This document shows, one piece after another, positions 8,985 through 17,613 of a DNA stretch of 64,000 bases. A model generated the notes under the pieces. The model saw only the letters and a program-made list of their open reading frames with translations. It searched no databases and was not told the origin of the DNA. The stretch's first letter is position 1. Every line of letters starts with the position of its first letter. The stretch is from Chelatococcus sp. HY11. Lineage in GTDB: Bacteria > Pseudomonadota > Alphaproteobacteria > Rhizobiales > Beijerinckiaceae. The stretch is taken from contig NZ_JAHBRX010000002.1 of assembly GCF_018398335.1 (NCBI RefSeq), positions 558,001 to 622,000 on the forward strand. The letters are read 5' to 3'. The translations under genes and the position numbers were made by a program.

Positions 8985-9728
8985 ATGGCGATGATGCAAT
9001 CGGAGACACGCAATCGTCTTCTCTCAATGCTTCATCATGATGATTTTCTCACGCTTGCTCCGCATCTCCTCCCGATCGGCCTGCCAAAGGGCTATATCAT
9101 CGCCCGCGCTCAGGAGGACATGACGCATGCCTATTTTTTGGAGGCGGGCATCGGGTCCATCGTCTCCCATTCCCCCGAAGGGCAACGGGCGGAAACAGGG
9201 CTCGTCGGCCGGGAGGGGGTTCTGCCCGTGGCCTTCGCCCTGGACGTATCGATAAGCTCCCATGAAGTTATCATGCAGGTCGAGGGGCACGGGTTGCAAA
9301 TCGAAAGCGGCGTGTTGCGCGATGTCTTGGCTAGTCGGCCAAGGGTTCGCCAGATCATGAGCCGTTTCGCCCACGCCATGTGGATCCAGACCGCGCAGAC
9401 TGCCCTTTCCAACGCTGTTCACACCGTTGAGGAACGATTGGCACGCTGGCTTCTCATGTGTCTCGATCGAATGGATGATGGAGAGATACCGCTCACTCAC
9501 GAGTATATGGCGATCATGCTGGCTGTAAGGCGCGCGAGTGTCACGACCGCGCTTCACGTCCTGGAAGGCAAGCGCTTCGTTTATGCGGAGCGGGGGCGCG
9601 TGATCGTTCGAGATCGGAAAGCCCTCGAAGAATTCGCGGCCGACGCCTACGGCGCCTCCGAGCTTGAATACAGCCGCCTGATCGATTCGCTCGCCGGTTG
9701 GGGGCAACCTCTAGGCGTCCCGGCATAA
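8985..9728 (+). CDS. Crp/Fnr-family transcriptional regulator
   Basis: A 247-residue protein with a cyclic-nucleotide-binding-like beta barrel at about residues 15-125 and a C-terminal winged helix-turn-helix at about 150-215 (EERLARWLLMCLDRM, then LTHEYMAIMLAVRRASVTTAL). It lacks the cysteine cluster of oxygen-sensing Fnr proteins, so it is not an iron-sulfur sensor of that kind. An AAGGAG site sits 6 bases before the ATG. The effector and targets are unknown. It ends 26 bases from the convergent peptide-transporter operon and stands alone, which argues for distant targets. Confidence 0.85.
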   Translation: MAMMQSETRNRLLSMLHHDDFLTLAPHLLPIGLPKGYIIARAQEDMTHAYFLEAGIGSIVSHSPEGQRAETGLVGREGVLPVAFALDVSISSHEVIMQVEGHGLQIESGVLRDVLASRPRVRQIMSRFAHAMWIQTAQTALSNAVHTVEERLARWLLMCLDRMDDGEIPLTHEYMAIMLAVRRASVTTALHVLEGKRFVYAERGRVIVRDRKALEEFAADAYGASELEYSRLIDSLAGWGQPLGVPA

Positions 9729-9753
9729 ACGCAAGGCGGACCGGAATCCCAAC

Positions 9754-10635
9754 TCACCTGCGGCGCTCCGGCTGGGATAGATCCCGCAGGCCATCGCCCA
9801 GCAGATTGGTCGCCAGCACGAGCAGGAAGATCGCGATGCCTGGAATCCAGACGAGATAGGGCTTGGCGAACAGATAAGTCCGCCCCTCGGCAATCATCAG
9901 CCCCCAGGACGGCGTTGGCGCGCGAATGCCGAGACCGAGGAAGGACAGGCTCGCCTCGCTGAGGATGGCCATCGCCATTTCAAGCGTGGCGATGACCAGG
10001 ATGTGATGAAAGACGTTAGGCCGGATCTGCCGCCAGATGATCGCCGGCGCAGAGGCGCCCGCCACCTGCGCGGCCGCCACGAAATCGGCGCTGCGCACCT
10101 GTTGCGTCGCTGTCCGCACCACGACCGCATAGCGATCCCAGAACAAAAAGCCGAGGACCAGGACGATGGTGAGCAATGAGCCTCCAACGAGAGAGATGAC
10201 CGCGAGCGCCACCAGCAGCCCCGGCATGCTGAGGCGGCTGTTAATGATGTAGGTGATCACATCGTCGACCCGGCCGCCGAAATAGCCGCCTATGAAGCCG
10301 AGCGTCGAGCCGATGACCCCGGAGATCAGCATGGTCGAAAAGCCGACGATCAACGAGACCCGGCTGCCATAGATCAGCCGGCTGAGATAATCGCGGCCGA
10401 GATGGTCCGTGCCGAGCAAATGATCCGGCCGGCCGCCCTGCATCCAGGCAGGCGGCAGCAGGCGGCCGGACAGATTCTGGGCGACCGGGTCATAGGGCGC
10501 AATGAGGGGCGCGAAAACCGCGACAGCCACCGCCAGAAGCAGAATGGCCGCACCGAACACAAAACCGCCATGACGCAGCGCCCGGCGCAGCCGGAGGCGC
10601 CGGTCAGGCAGAGGGGCCACATAGGTTTCGGTCAT
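9754..10635 (-). CDS. ABC transporter permease, DppC/OppC type
   Basis: A 293-residue inner-membrane permease of the peptide/nickel importer family. After the first membrane segment it has HLLGTDHLGRDYLSRLIYGSR, the signature of the C-type subunit, and further on the cytoplasmic EAA loop for the ATPase (AAQVAGASAPAIIWRQIRPN). About six membrane segments. The ATG at 10635 overlaps the upstream permease stop by one base (TGATG); the frame stays open further upstream, but that part is antisense-like noise inside the partner gene. It is the last gene of a leftward binding protein-DppB-DppC operon. Confidence 0.92.
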   Translation of the reverse strand: MTETYVAPLPDRRLRLRRALRHGGFVFGAAILLLAVAVAVFAPLIAPYDPVAQNLSGRLLPPAWMQGGRPDHLLGTDHLGRDYLSRLIYGSRVSLIVGFSTMLISGVIGSTLGFIGGYFGGRVDDVITYIINSRLSMPGLLVALAVISLVGGSLLTIVLVLGFLFWDRYAVVVRTATQQVRSADFVAAAQVAGASAPAIIWRQIRPNVFHHILVIATLEMAMAILSEASLSFLGLGIRAPTPSWGLMIAEGRTYLFAKPYLVWIPGIAIFLLVLATNLLGDGLRDLSQPERRR

Positions 10636-11561
10636 CAGCCGGTCCGCCGCTGCTGCAGCCGCGGGTCGAGCCACGCGTTCAGAATGTCCGCCAGAAGCGT
10701 GAGGACGATATAGCTCACGGAGACGAACATCAGCGTCGCCTGGACGACAGGAAAGTCCCCCCGCTGGATCGAGCGGTAGGTGAGAAGGCCGATGCCATCG
10801 ATCGCGAACACGGATTCGACGATCACCGATCCACCGAGGAGGGTGCCGAGTTGTACCGCCGACAGCGAGATGAGCGGCAAGATGGCATTGAGCAGCGCAT
10901 GCCGGACCATGATGCGTGTGCCGGACACGCCCTTGGAGCGCGCCGTGCGGATATAATCCTGATCGAGCACCTCCAGCATGCCCGAGCGCGTCATGCGCAT
11001 CAGCGCTGGAATGGCGCCTATCGCCAGAACGACGATCGGCATCACATAGTGGAGCGGTGTCGTGGATCCCGAGATCGGCAGCCACCGCAGCGTGACGCCG
11101 AACAGGCTGACCATCATGAGCGCCAGAAAGAAGCTCGGCACGGCCTGTCCGGCAAGCGCCAGGGCGCTGACCAGGCGATCGAGCCAGGAATTGGGGTGAA
11201 GCGCCGCCAGCATGCCGAGCGGCAGGCTCACCACGATCGCCAGGATCAATGCCCCGACCGCGAGAATGGCGGTCGTGCCGATACGCGCCAGGAACAACGT
11301 CGACACGGCCTCGCGGCTGAAGAAGGATTCCCCCAGGTCACCGCGGAACGCGCCGGCCAGCCATTGCGCGTATTGCGCAAGCAGCGGTTTATCGAGACCC
11401 ATCTGACGGCGGACGGCCTCGATCTGTTCGGCGGTAGCGTTTTCACCCGCGAGCGTGGCAGCCAGATCACCGGAGAGATGCAGCAGCGCGAACCCCACCA
11501 GCGACACCGTCAGCATCACGAGCAGTGAAACGATCACCTTGCTACGTATGAAGCCCCACAT
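10635..11561 (-). CDS. ABC transporter permease, DppB/OppB type
   Basis: A 308-residue permease that pairs with the DppC-type gene. The N-terminus has the family's first membrane segment and an ALLHLSGDLAATLAGENATAE region, then MGLDKPLLAQYAQWL. The EAA loop is IRTARSKGVSGTRIMVRHAL. Together the two form the membrane channel of a binding-protein-dependent importer for peptides, opines, nickel chelates or related solutes. No ATPase gene lies next to it. A two-hairpin repeat element fills the gap to the binding-protein gene and may lower expression of the permeases relative to the binding protein. Confidence 0.92.
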   Translation of the reverse strand: MWGFIRSKVIVSLLVMLTVSLVGFALLHLSGDLAATLAGENATAEQIEAVRRQMGLDKPLLAQYAQWLAGAFRGDLGESFFSREAVSTLFLARIGTTAILAVGALILAIVVSLPLGMLAALHPNSWLDRLVSALALAGQAVPSFFLALMMVSLFGVTLRWLPISGSTTPLHYVMPIVVLAIGAIPALMRMTRSGMLEVLDQDYIRTARSKGVSGTRIMVRHALLNAILPLISLSAVQLGTLLGGSVIVESVFAIDGIGLLTYRSIQRGDFPVVQATLMFVSVSYIVLTLLADILNAWLDPRLQQRRTG

Positions 11562-11577
11562 TGCCTAGTCCGCTAAA

Positions 11578-11674
11578 GCATCGGCCCGAAAAGTGAAACG
11601 CGGTTTTCGGACAAGGCCGATGCGCAAACAAATGGCTATGGCACCGGACCGGATACCGTATCCGGTCTGGTGCC
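11578..11674. repeat. Two-hairpin intergenic repeat, copy A
   Basis: Two inverted repeats in a row. The first has arms gcatcggcc and ggccgatgc (11578-11623); the second is a long stem at 11640-11674 with 17-base arms and one G-T wobble. The same two-part layout and much of the first part recur at 27474-27568. It lies between a binding-protein gene and its permease genes. This looks like a dispersed palindromic element of the kind known in Hyphomicrobiales; the family name is not assigned here. Confidence 0.75.
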
Positions 11675-11683
11675 GTAGCCGCC

Positions 11684-13216
11684 TTACTTCGCCCAGGCGG
11701 CGAGCGAAATATCGGGAAAGTCGATGGCTGGCGCCGGGAATTTCACCTGATCGGAGGTCACATAGGTCGCAACCGCGCCGTAGAGCGGCAGCACATAGGC
11801 CTCTTCATTGATGCGCGTCAGCGTCTTGCGATAGAGCGCCTCCCGTTCAGCCTTGTCCATGGTGCGCGAGGCGGCCGCGTTCCATGCGGTAATGTCCTTG
11901 TCCTTGACGTAGTCCGTCGAGGACCCGTTGAAGAAGATGCCGAGCGAGTTGGAAATATCGAGCGACGACACGCCGCTTCCCCAGCCGACGATGCTCATCT
12001 GCGACTCGCCCTTGATGAAGCGTTCGCGCCAGGCCGGAAGCGGCAGGGTCTCGAGATTGACCTTGACGCCGATCGCCGACAGATACCCCTGCAGGGCCTC
12101 CCCGATCGGGCGCAGGCTCGCCTCCGCCATCAGCGTCACGGCGAAGCCGTCGGGATAGCCGGCCGCTTTCATCAGGGCCTTGGCCTTCTCGCGATCGAAA
12201 TCATAGACCGGCTTCACATCGGTGATGCAGAAACGTTGGGACGGATTGCAGTCTGTCGCCAGCACCGCGGCATCCGGGCTGACGAGGCCGTGCACCATCT
12301 CCGGCTTGTTGACCGCATAGGAGATGGCACGCCGCACATCGGCATTGGCGAGCGGATTATTGTCCTTGCCCGCGACATTCATGCTGAGAAAGAACATCCG
12401 GGTGGACTGGCCTGTCTCGATGACAACGCCCGGCGCGCCCTGCAGGGCGATCGTATCGGCAGGACTCAGCGAGAGCGCCATGTCGATGCCGCCCGACATG
12501 ATTTCGGCGATCTGGGTCTGGGTCTCCGGAATGACGCGGACCTCGATCGTCCCGATGGTCGGCTTCGCGCGTGGGCCTTCGAAATAATCGGCGTTCTTGA
12601 CCAGCGTGTAGGATGAGCCCTTCTGCATGCTCTTCAGCGCATAGGGACCAGTACCGACAGGCTTGGTCGCATGGACCATGTGGCCGTTGGCTTCAGTATA
12701 TTCGTTGGGCCAGATGCCGATGCGTGAGGCCAAAACGTTCTCGAAGGTCGGCTCTGGCTGCTTCAGCGTCAGCTTCACCGTGAAATCGTCGATCTTCTCA
12801 ACGGCGGCGATATTGCCGAAATCCTGCTGCTGTTGGCGGAACTTGTTGTCCATGTTCATGAGCTGGCGGAAGGTGTAGACCACATCGTCAGCGTTGAACG
12901 CCTCGCCGTTCTGGAACTTCACGCCTTCACGCAGCTTGAACTCAACCGTTTTGTCGTCCGTCCACTTCCAGGAGGACGCCAGCAACGGCTTGAATTCCCC
13001 GGTGGCGCGATCCGCATAGATCAGCGTGTCGAAAAGGATGGTACCGAACAGGTCGGAATCAGCGCTGCTGGTGTGGATGGAATCGACGAAATCCGTTTCG
13101 CGGGCGACGGCGACCCGGAGTGTATCGTCAGCTTGACCAGCCCACGCGGTTGCGGCAGTCAGGACGAGCGGAACGAGGAACAGGAAGCGTGTGGACCGAA
13201 TGAGTCGATTCTTCAT
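11684..13216 (-). CDS. ABC transporter substrate-binding protein, family 5 (peptide/nickel type)
   Basis: A 510-residue periplasmic protein. The N-terminus is a Sec signal peptide (basic MKNRLIRSTR, a hydrophobic core, cleavage near AWA). Mature features of family 5 include the LTLKQPEPTFENVLAS region, VGTGPYALK and a DREKAKALMKAAGYPDGF segment. The ATG at 13216 has AAGGGA about 8 bases upstream and gives a normal signal peptide; an in-frame ATG at 13240 is less likely. It is the first gene of the operon with the two permeases. The ligand could be a peptide or another medium-sized solute. Confidence 0.92.
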   Translation of the reverse strand: MKNRLIRSTRFLFLVPLVLTAATAWAGQADDTLRVAVARETDFVDSIHTSSADSDLFGTILFDTLIYADRATGEFKPLLASSWKWTDDKTVEFKLREGVKFQNGEAFNADDVVYTFRQLMNMDNKFRQQQQDFGNIAAVEKIDDFTVKLTLKQPEPTFENVLASRIGIWPNEYTEANGHMVHATKPVGTGPYALKSMQKGSSYTLVKNADYFEGPRAKPTIGTIEVRVIPETQTQIAEIMSGGIDMALSLSPADTIALQGAPGVVIETGQSTRMFFLSMNVAGKDNNPLANADVRRAISYAVNKPEMVHGLVSPDAAVLATDCNPSQRFCITDVKPVYDFDREKAKALMKAAGYPDGFAVTLMAEASLRPIGEALQGYLSAIGVKVNLETLPLPAWRERFIKGESQMSIVGWGSGVSSLDISNSLGIFFNGSSTDYVKDKDITAWNAAASRTMDKAEREALYRKTLTRINEEAYVLPLYGAVATYVTSDQVKFPAPAIDFPDISLAAWAK

Positions 13217-13303
13217 GCCTTTGTTCCCTTCATAGGCCACATTACTTGCGCTCCTCTGCTTATACTTAGAATGTGGAGGGGGGCAAGAAGGGAGCAGTCC
13301 GGC

Positions 13304-14401
13304 GTGGAACGCTATTTTTCAAAAGATTATTCCGAGGCTCGGCAGCGTTTCCTTGCGGGAGCAGAGGCAAGGCCCATCGCCATCGCGACTTATGAGAACC
13401 CAGCGCGAGGGCCCGCCGGCGAGGCCTTGTTCACCGACGTGGCGCGCATCGGCCCCGCATCGGCGCGCCGTGTGCTGGTTCTGGAATCCGGGCTGCACGG
13501 GGTGGAAGGCTATGCCGGCTCCGCCATCCAGCTCGCGGCGCTGGAGAGCGTCGAACTGCCGGCAGACGGTGATGTGGCGCTCCTGCTCGTTCACGCCATC
13601 AATCCGTGGGGCTTCGCCTCGAACTGTCGTTTCAACGAAGACAACATCGATCTCAACCGGCATTTCATTGATTGGGACGTGCCGGGCAATCTCGACAATC
13701 CGGGCTATCGCGATATCGCGGATTTCCTGATCCCCGCTGATTTCTCCGCGGAGGCGCTTGCCGCTTCGGACGCGAAACTCGAAAGCTACCGGCAGGATAA
13801 AGGCGAGCAGGCGCTGCGTTCGGCCATCAAGCTCGGCCAATATTCCCATCCGGAAGGGCTCTACTTTGGCGGGATGAAGCCCTCCTGGTCGGCGCGCACG
13901 GTCCAACGCATCGCGGAGGAGCATCTGCGGGCGGCCGAATTCTGCGGCTTGATCGATGTCCATACCGGCCTCGGCCCTTTTGGCTTCGGAGAATGCCTCA
14001 GCGGCATGGCGCCGGACAGCGAGGAAGGCCAGCGCTGCAGCGCCTGGTATGGCCATGTCGCTCATACCAAGAGCCCGAAAACCGACTATGCCGGAAGCGC
14101 CGCCTCTATCCTGGACGGTTACAAGCGCGCCGCACCCTGGCCGGTCTGGACACCGATCGGGCTGGAATTCGGGACACGATCGGAACAGGTGGTGCGCGAC
14201 GCCGTACGCTTCGACGGCTGGCTGCACCTCAACGGCGGCGCTTCGAACCCCCGCGCCAGCGCGGTCAAGGCCATGATGCTCCATGCCTATCGTCCTGACG
14301 AGGCCGAATGGCGCGCCGCGGTGGTCACCCGTGGCCAGGAGGTCGTCGGCCTCGGGCTCGCAGGAATTTCAGGTGAGGGTCTACGGCCGAGGCCAGCCTA
14401 A
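13304..14401 (+). CDS. DUF2817 / M14-like metallopeptidase family protein
   Basis: A 365-residue protein of the DUF2817 group, related in fold to M14 carboxypeptidases and deacylases. The zinc-ligand pattern is H65-x-x-E68 in ESGLHGVEGYAG, with a later histidine in IDVHTGLGPFG. NEDNIDLNRHF holds substrate-binding residues. The preferred start is the GTG at 13304 with AAGGGAG 9 bases upstream; an in-frame ATG at 13271 has no better site. It is divergent from the peptide-type importer, sharing an 87-bp promoter gap, so it may process what that importer brings in. Substrate is not known. Confidence 0.82.
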   Translation: MERYFSKDYSEARQRFLAGAEARPIAIATYENPARGPAGEALFTDVARIGPASARRVLVLESGLHGVEGYAGSAIQLAALESVELPADGDVALLLVHAINPWGFASNCRFNEDNIDLNRHFIDWDVPGNLDNPGYRDIADFLIPADFSAEALAASDAKLESYRQDKGEQALRSAIKLGQYSHPEGLYFGGMKPSWSARTVQRIAEEHLRAAEFCGLIDVHTGLGPFGFGECLSGMAPDSEEGQRCSAWYGHVAHTKSPKTDYAGSAASILDGYKRAAPWPVWTPIGLEFGTRSEQVVRDAVRFDGWLHLNGGASNPRASAVKAMMLHAYRPDEAEWRAAVVTRGQEVVGLGLAGISGEGLRPRPA

Positions 14402-14414
14402 ACCGAATAGCATC

Positions 14415-15734
14415 TCAAGACCAATGCCGCACGATGTCCGCGGCCGCGCGCTCGCCGCTCGCGGCTGCGCCCGTGACAAGCGATTGCGCGAGGTAGTCGC
14501 CGCAGAAATAGACCCGGCGCCGGACCGCTGACTGGCGGTCGCGGAAGCGGGCGACGGTACTGGTATAGCCGGGATAGAAGACCGGCAGCTTGCGCGCGAT
14601 CCACTGGTTGTGGATGTCGACGCAGTCACGGTCCAAAGCCGGATAAAGGGAGAGCACACGTTCCTTCACCAGCTCATCGAGCCTGTCGGTCATGTCCCGG
14701 CGCGATGCATCCTCCACCGCTTCAGGCGATAGCTGGGCATAGAGCTGCGGGGCCTGCCCCGTTGCATCGTTGCCAGGAACCTGCTGCCATGTGGCGAGCG
14801 GGCCAGATGCGTCACGGGTGAAGAAATTCATGGCTGGTGCCACCTGGCAGCCGAGCTGGTAGTGGACGATGCCAAGCGCGTTGTAGCGCACGCCATCAAG
14901 GAAACGCCGGTCTTCGTCCTCCAGATCGGGGAAGAGCGCGGCGGCAAGCGAGCCCTCGGTCGCGCAGACGACGAGATCGGCTTCATGCACGATCGGCTCG
15001 CCCTGCCGCTCCGCATGGATGCGGCAGGGGCCGACATCAGGCGTCTCGATCGCCATGACGCGGGTGTCGCAGTTCACGGTCAGACCGGCGGCAAGCGCAG
15101 CCGGAAGCTTGCCCATGCCGCCGGCGAGCACGTGGACGGTGTCCCGCCCGACCATATGCGGCGTGACCGAAGCGAAAAAAGCGGCCGAGACGTCCTCGGT
15201 GTTCCAGCTGCGTGTCCCACGGAAGACAGGCTCGATCATGCGCGCGAGCACGGCCGGACCAAGGGCCTGGCGGATATAAGCCGCAAGGGTCACGTTATCC
15301 TGCGCCAGCGCCGATGCCGCATCATCAGGGTCGGTATGGGCTCGTGCGGCAAGCGCGTGCAAGCCGAAGGTCAGGAAACGCAACCGCTCGGTCAACGACA
15401 AGCCGGGCGTAAGGAGGCTTCTTATCCCCGGCATCAGCTCGACCGGCCAGCGCCCATCCCCACCCACGCATTCGGCTGAAAGACGCCGCACCGGGATCAG
15501 TGCCGGTGTCAGGCCGATTTCATCGAGCAACCTGTTGAAAGGCCGGCTGAAGGCATAGAGAAGCCGGGCGCCCGCATTGAATTGGATGCCCCGGACCTGC
15601 CGGTCGCCGACACGCCCTCCCGGTATATTCCCGGCCTCCAGCACGCGCACGTCGTGACCCGCCTGCCCGAGCCTGCGCGCCGCGACGAGCCCGGCAATGC
15701 CTGCGCCGATGATGACGATGCGTTGCCCGCTCAC
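14415..15734 (-). CDS. FAD-dependent oxidoreductase (amine oxidase / protoporphyrinogen oxidase fold)
   Basis: A 439-residue flavoprotein. The dinucleotide-binding motif VIIGAGIAGLVAARRLG begins at about residue 6, followed by the GGR motif (IPGGRVGD) of the amine-oxidase superfamily. The C-terminal FAD motif is VYFCGDYLAQSLVTGAAASGERAA. It lacks features that would mark it as true HemG or a specific amine oxidase. The start overlaps the stop of the ThDP-enzyme gene by 4 bases (ATGA), so the two are translationally coupled and probably act on one pathway: a decarboxylation or ligation step and an amine, alcohol or C-C oxidation. Substrate unknown. Confidence 0.85.
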   Translation of the reverse strand: MSGQRIVIIGAGIAGLVAARRLGQAGHDVRVLEAGNIPGGRVGDRQVRGIQFNAGARLLYAFSRPFNRLLDEIGLTPALIPVRRLSAECVGGDGRWPVELMPGIRSLLTPGLSLTERLRFLTFGLHALAARAHTDPDDAASALAQDNVTLAAYIRQALGPAVLARMIEPVFRGTRSWNTEDVSAAFFASVTPHMVGRDTVHVLAGGMGKLPAALAAGLTVNCDTRVMAIETPDVGPCRIHAERQGEPIVHEADLVVCATEGSLAAALFPDLEDEDRRFLDGVRYNALGIVHYQLGCQVAPAMNFFTRDASGPLATWQQVPGNDATGQAPQLYAQLSPEAVEDASRRDMTDRLDELVKERVLSLYPALDRDCVDIHNQWIARKLPVFYPGYTSTVARFRDRQSAVRRRVYFCGDYLAQSLVTGAAASGERAAADIVRHWS

Positions 15735-17359
15735 GGCCGCAGCGCCTCCGGCCCGGTGATGAGTTCGATCAGCGCCGGACCGTCCGCCGCCAAGGCCGAT
15801 GCGAGGGCCGGCGCGAAAGCCTCGGTGGTCTCGACCCGGAAGCCATTCGCGCCGAAGGCCCGCGCATAGGCCGAGAGATCGACAGGTGACAGATCGGTGC
15901 CGACCGTGCGGCCGAAATGCCTGCTCTGGCTGGCCGCAATCGCGCCATAGCTGCTGTTGTTGACGACGATGACAACCACGGGGAGCTTGTGCAGCACGGC
16001 GGTGGCGAGTTCCTCGCCATGCATCAGAAAGCAGCCGTCACCCGCCATCGCCACAACCCGCCGCCCCGGGCACGAGGCCTGCACACCGATCGCCGCTGAC
16101 AATCCGTAGCCCATGGCCCCGCTTTTGGGGCCGAGCTGCGTGCCATAGACGGAATGGGGGAAATACCGTTGCGGCCAATGGGCGTAGGCGCCGGCTCCGA
16201 CCGTGAGCATGGCATCCGCCGGCAGCGCCGCGCGCAGAACCCGACAGATCTCGCGCATGTCAATCGGCCCCTTGCCCGGCCGGCCGACGGTAAATGCCTC
16301 CCGCGCCGCACGCAGCGCGCTCCGCCAGTGTGACCAGTCGGGCAGGCGATGCGCGGACAGCGATTGACCAAGCGGCTCGAACAGGGTCTCGGCCTCGGCG
16401 CAAACGGGCAGCGCGGCGCGATAGACGCGATTGAGTTCGCTGGCATCCGGGTGAATATGCACCAACGTCTGGATCGGCTGCGGCGCCGCAAGCAGGCGGA
16501 AGCCCTCGAAAACCCCCGGGCCGAACGTATTGATTTCCCCGAGCCGCATGCCGGCCACGATGACGAGATCGGCCCGCGCGACCGCATCGAGCACAGCGGG
16601 GTCGGCCCCTATGCCCAACTCGCCGACGAAGCAGGAATGATCAGCGGGCATGAGATCGCGGCGGCGATAGGACGTCACCACCGGCAGGCCCGTGGTCTGC
16701 GCGAGGTCTCGCAGCGCGGCCACGCCGGCCCGCGACCATCCGGTGCCGCCGACGACAAGGACGGGGTTGCTCGCCCCGGCCAGCATCGCCGCGATGGCAT
16801 CGACCTCGGCGAGAGGCACCCGCGGCCGCGTGATGACGGGCGGGGACAAGACCGGCGCGTCAACGGTCTGGGCCCAGACATCCTCGTTGACAGCCACAAC
16901 GACGGGGCCACGCTGTCCCGTCATGGCCGTCGCCCAGGCACGCGAGAGCATTTCCGGCAGGCGGGCCGCATCGGAGCAGGTTCCGATCCACTTCGCGACA
17001 GGCGCGAAGGCCAGCGAGAAGTCATTGTCGAGGAACGGCTCCCTCCCCGCCTGGCGCAGCGGCGGCTGGCCGATGACAAGGATCATCGGGGCGGCGTCGG
17101 TAAAGGCGGTATGAAGCGCGAGCGCTGAATTGAGCGCGCCGGGCGCGCGCCCGGCGAGACAGATGCCCGGCTTTCCGAGCGCATGTCCGGCTGCCTGCGC
17201 CATATAAGTCATCCCGGCTTCGTGGCGGCACGAGATCAACGGCGCCCCGATATCGGCAAGCGCATCGAGCGCTTCAAGGATCCCTTCACCGGGCACATGG
17301 AACACGGGGCCGCAATCCCAATGCCTCAGTGTCCGCGCGAAGAGCTGCGCCCCTGTCAT
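15731..17359 (-). CDS. Thiamine-diphosphate-dependent enzyme (acetolactate synthase / benzoylformate decarboxylase superfamily)
   Basis: A protein of about 542 residues with the three-domain fold of 2-oxoacid decarboxylases and acetohydroxyacid synthases. The catalytic glutamate is E47 in CRHEAGMTYMA. The ThDP/Mg motif is AGDGCFLMHGEE, ending in VVNNSSYG about 25 residues later. The middle domain (PVLVVGGTGWS) is the usual degenerate Rossmann domain. The chosen ATG at 17359 gives the family opening MTGAQLF; one at 17392 is possible. It is coupled to the flavin oxidoreductase and divergent from a peptide-type importer. An indolepyruvate- or phenylpyruvate-decarboxylase-like role would suit the aromatic-amino-acid theme nearby, but that is inference. 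Confidence 0.88.
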   Translation of the reverse strand: MTGAQLFARTLRHWDCGPVFHVPGEGILEALDALADIGAPLISCRHEAGMTYMAQAAGHALGKPGICLAGRAPGALNSALALHTAFTDAAPMILVIGQPPLRQAGREPFLDNDFSLAFAPVAKWIGTCSDAARLPEMLSRAWATAMTGQRGPVVVAVNEDVWAQTVDAPVLSPPVITRPRVPLAEVDAIAAMLAGASNPVLVVGGTGWSRAGVAALRDLAQTTGLPVVTSYRRRDLMPADHSCFVGELGIGADPAVLDAVARADLVIVAGMRLGEINTFGPGVFEGFRLLAAPQPIQTLVHIHPDASELNRVYRAALPVCAEAETLFEPLGQSLSAHRLPDWSHWRSALRAAREAFTVGRPGKGPIDMREICRVLRAALPADAMLTVGAGAYAHWPQRYFPHSVYGTQLGPKSGAMGYGLSAAIGVQASCPGRRVVAMAGDGCFLMHGEELATAVLHKLPVVVIVVNNSSYGAIAASQSRHFGRTVGTDLSPVDLSAYARAFGANGFRVETTEAFAPALASALAADGPALIELITGPEALRP

Positions 17360-17487
17360 CCCGGCTTGTTCCACTCCGGCGTGTCCTGGCATCGCTTCTG
17401 CGTCCCTCGTGCTGCCGGTCCATTTGTCGCAAACCTTGGCCAGGCCGCAACCACACCCTGTGCGGAACCGGCCGCGAATGGACGGAT

Positions 17488-17516
17488 TTCCAAAAAGCTA
17501 TGCCCGGAAGAAAAAA
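17488..17516. promoter_or_regulatory. Shared upstream element, copy 1
   Basis: The stretch starting ttccaaaaag and ending aagaaaaaa matches the one at 25923-25952 at roughly 24 positions when a 2-base gap is allowed. It lies in the divergent gap between the ThDP-enzyme operon and the second peptide-type importer, 98 bases before the binding-protein start. Its core atgcccggaag also resembles the site at 34249-34275. Candidate regulator-binding site; no experimental support. Confidence 0.45.
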
Positions 17517-17613
17517 GTCGTGCTCTGGCCAGATCGCATTAGGCCGCCGATACTCCACACTGAAAAAATCCGCATGCAATACTCGTCTAGCGGACAAGAG
17601 AGTGGAACGTGAG

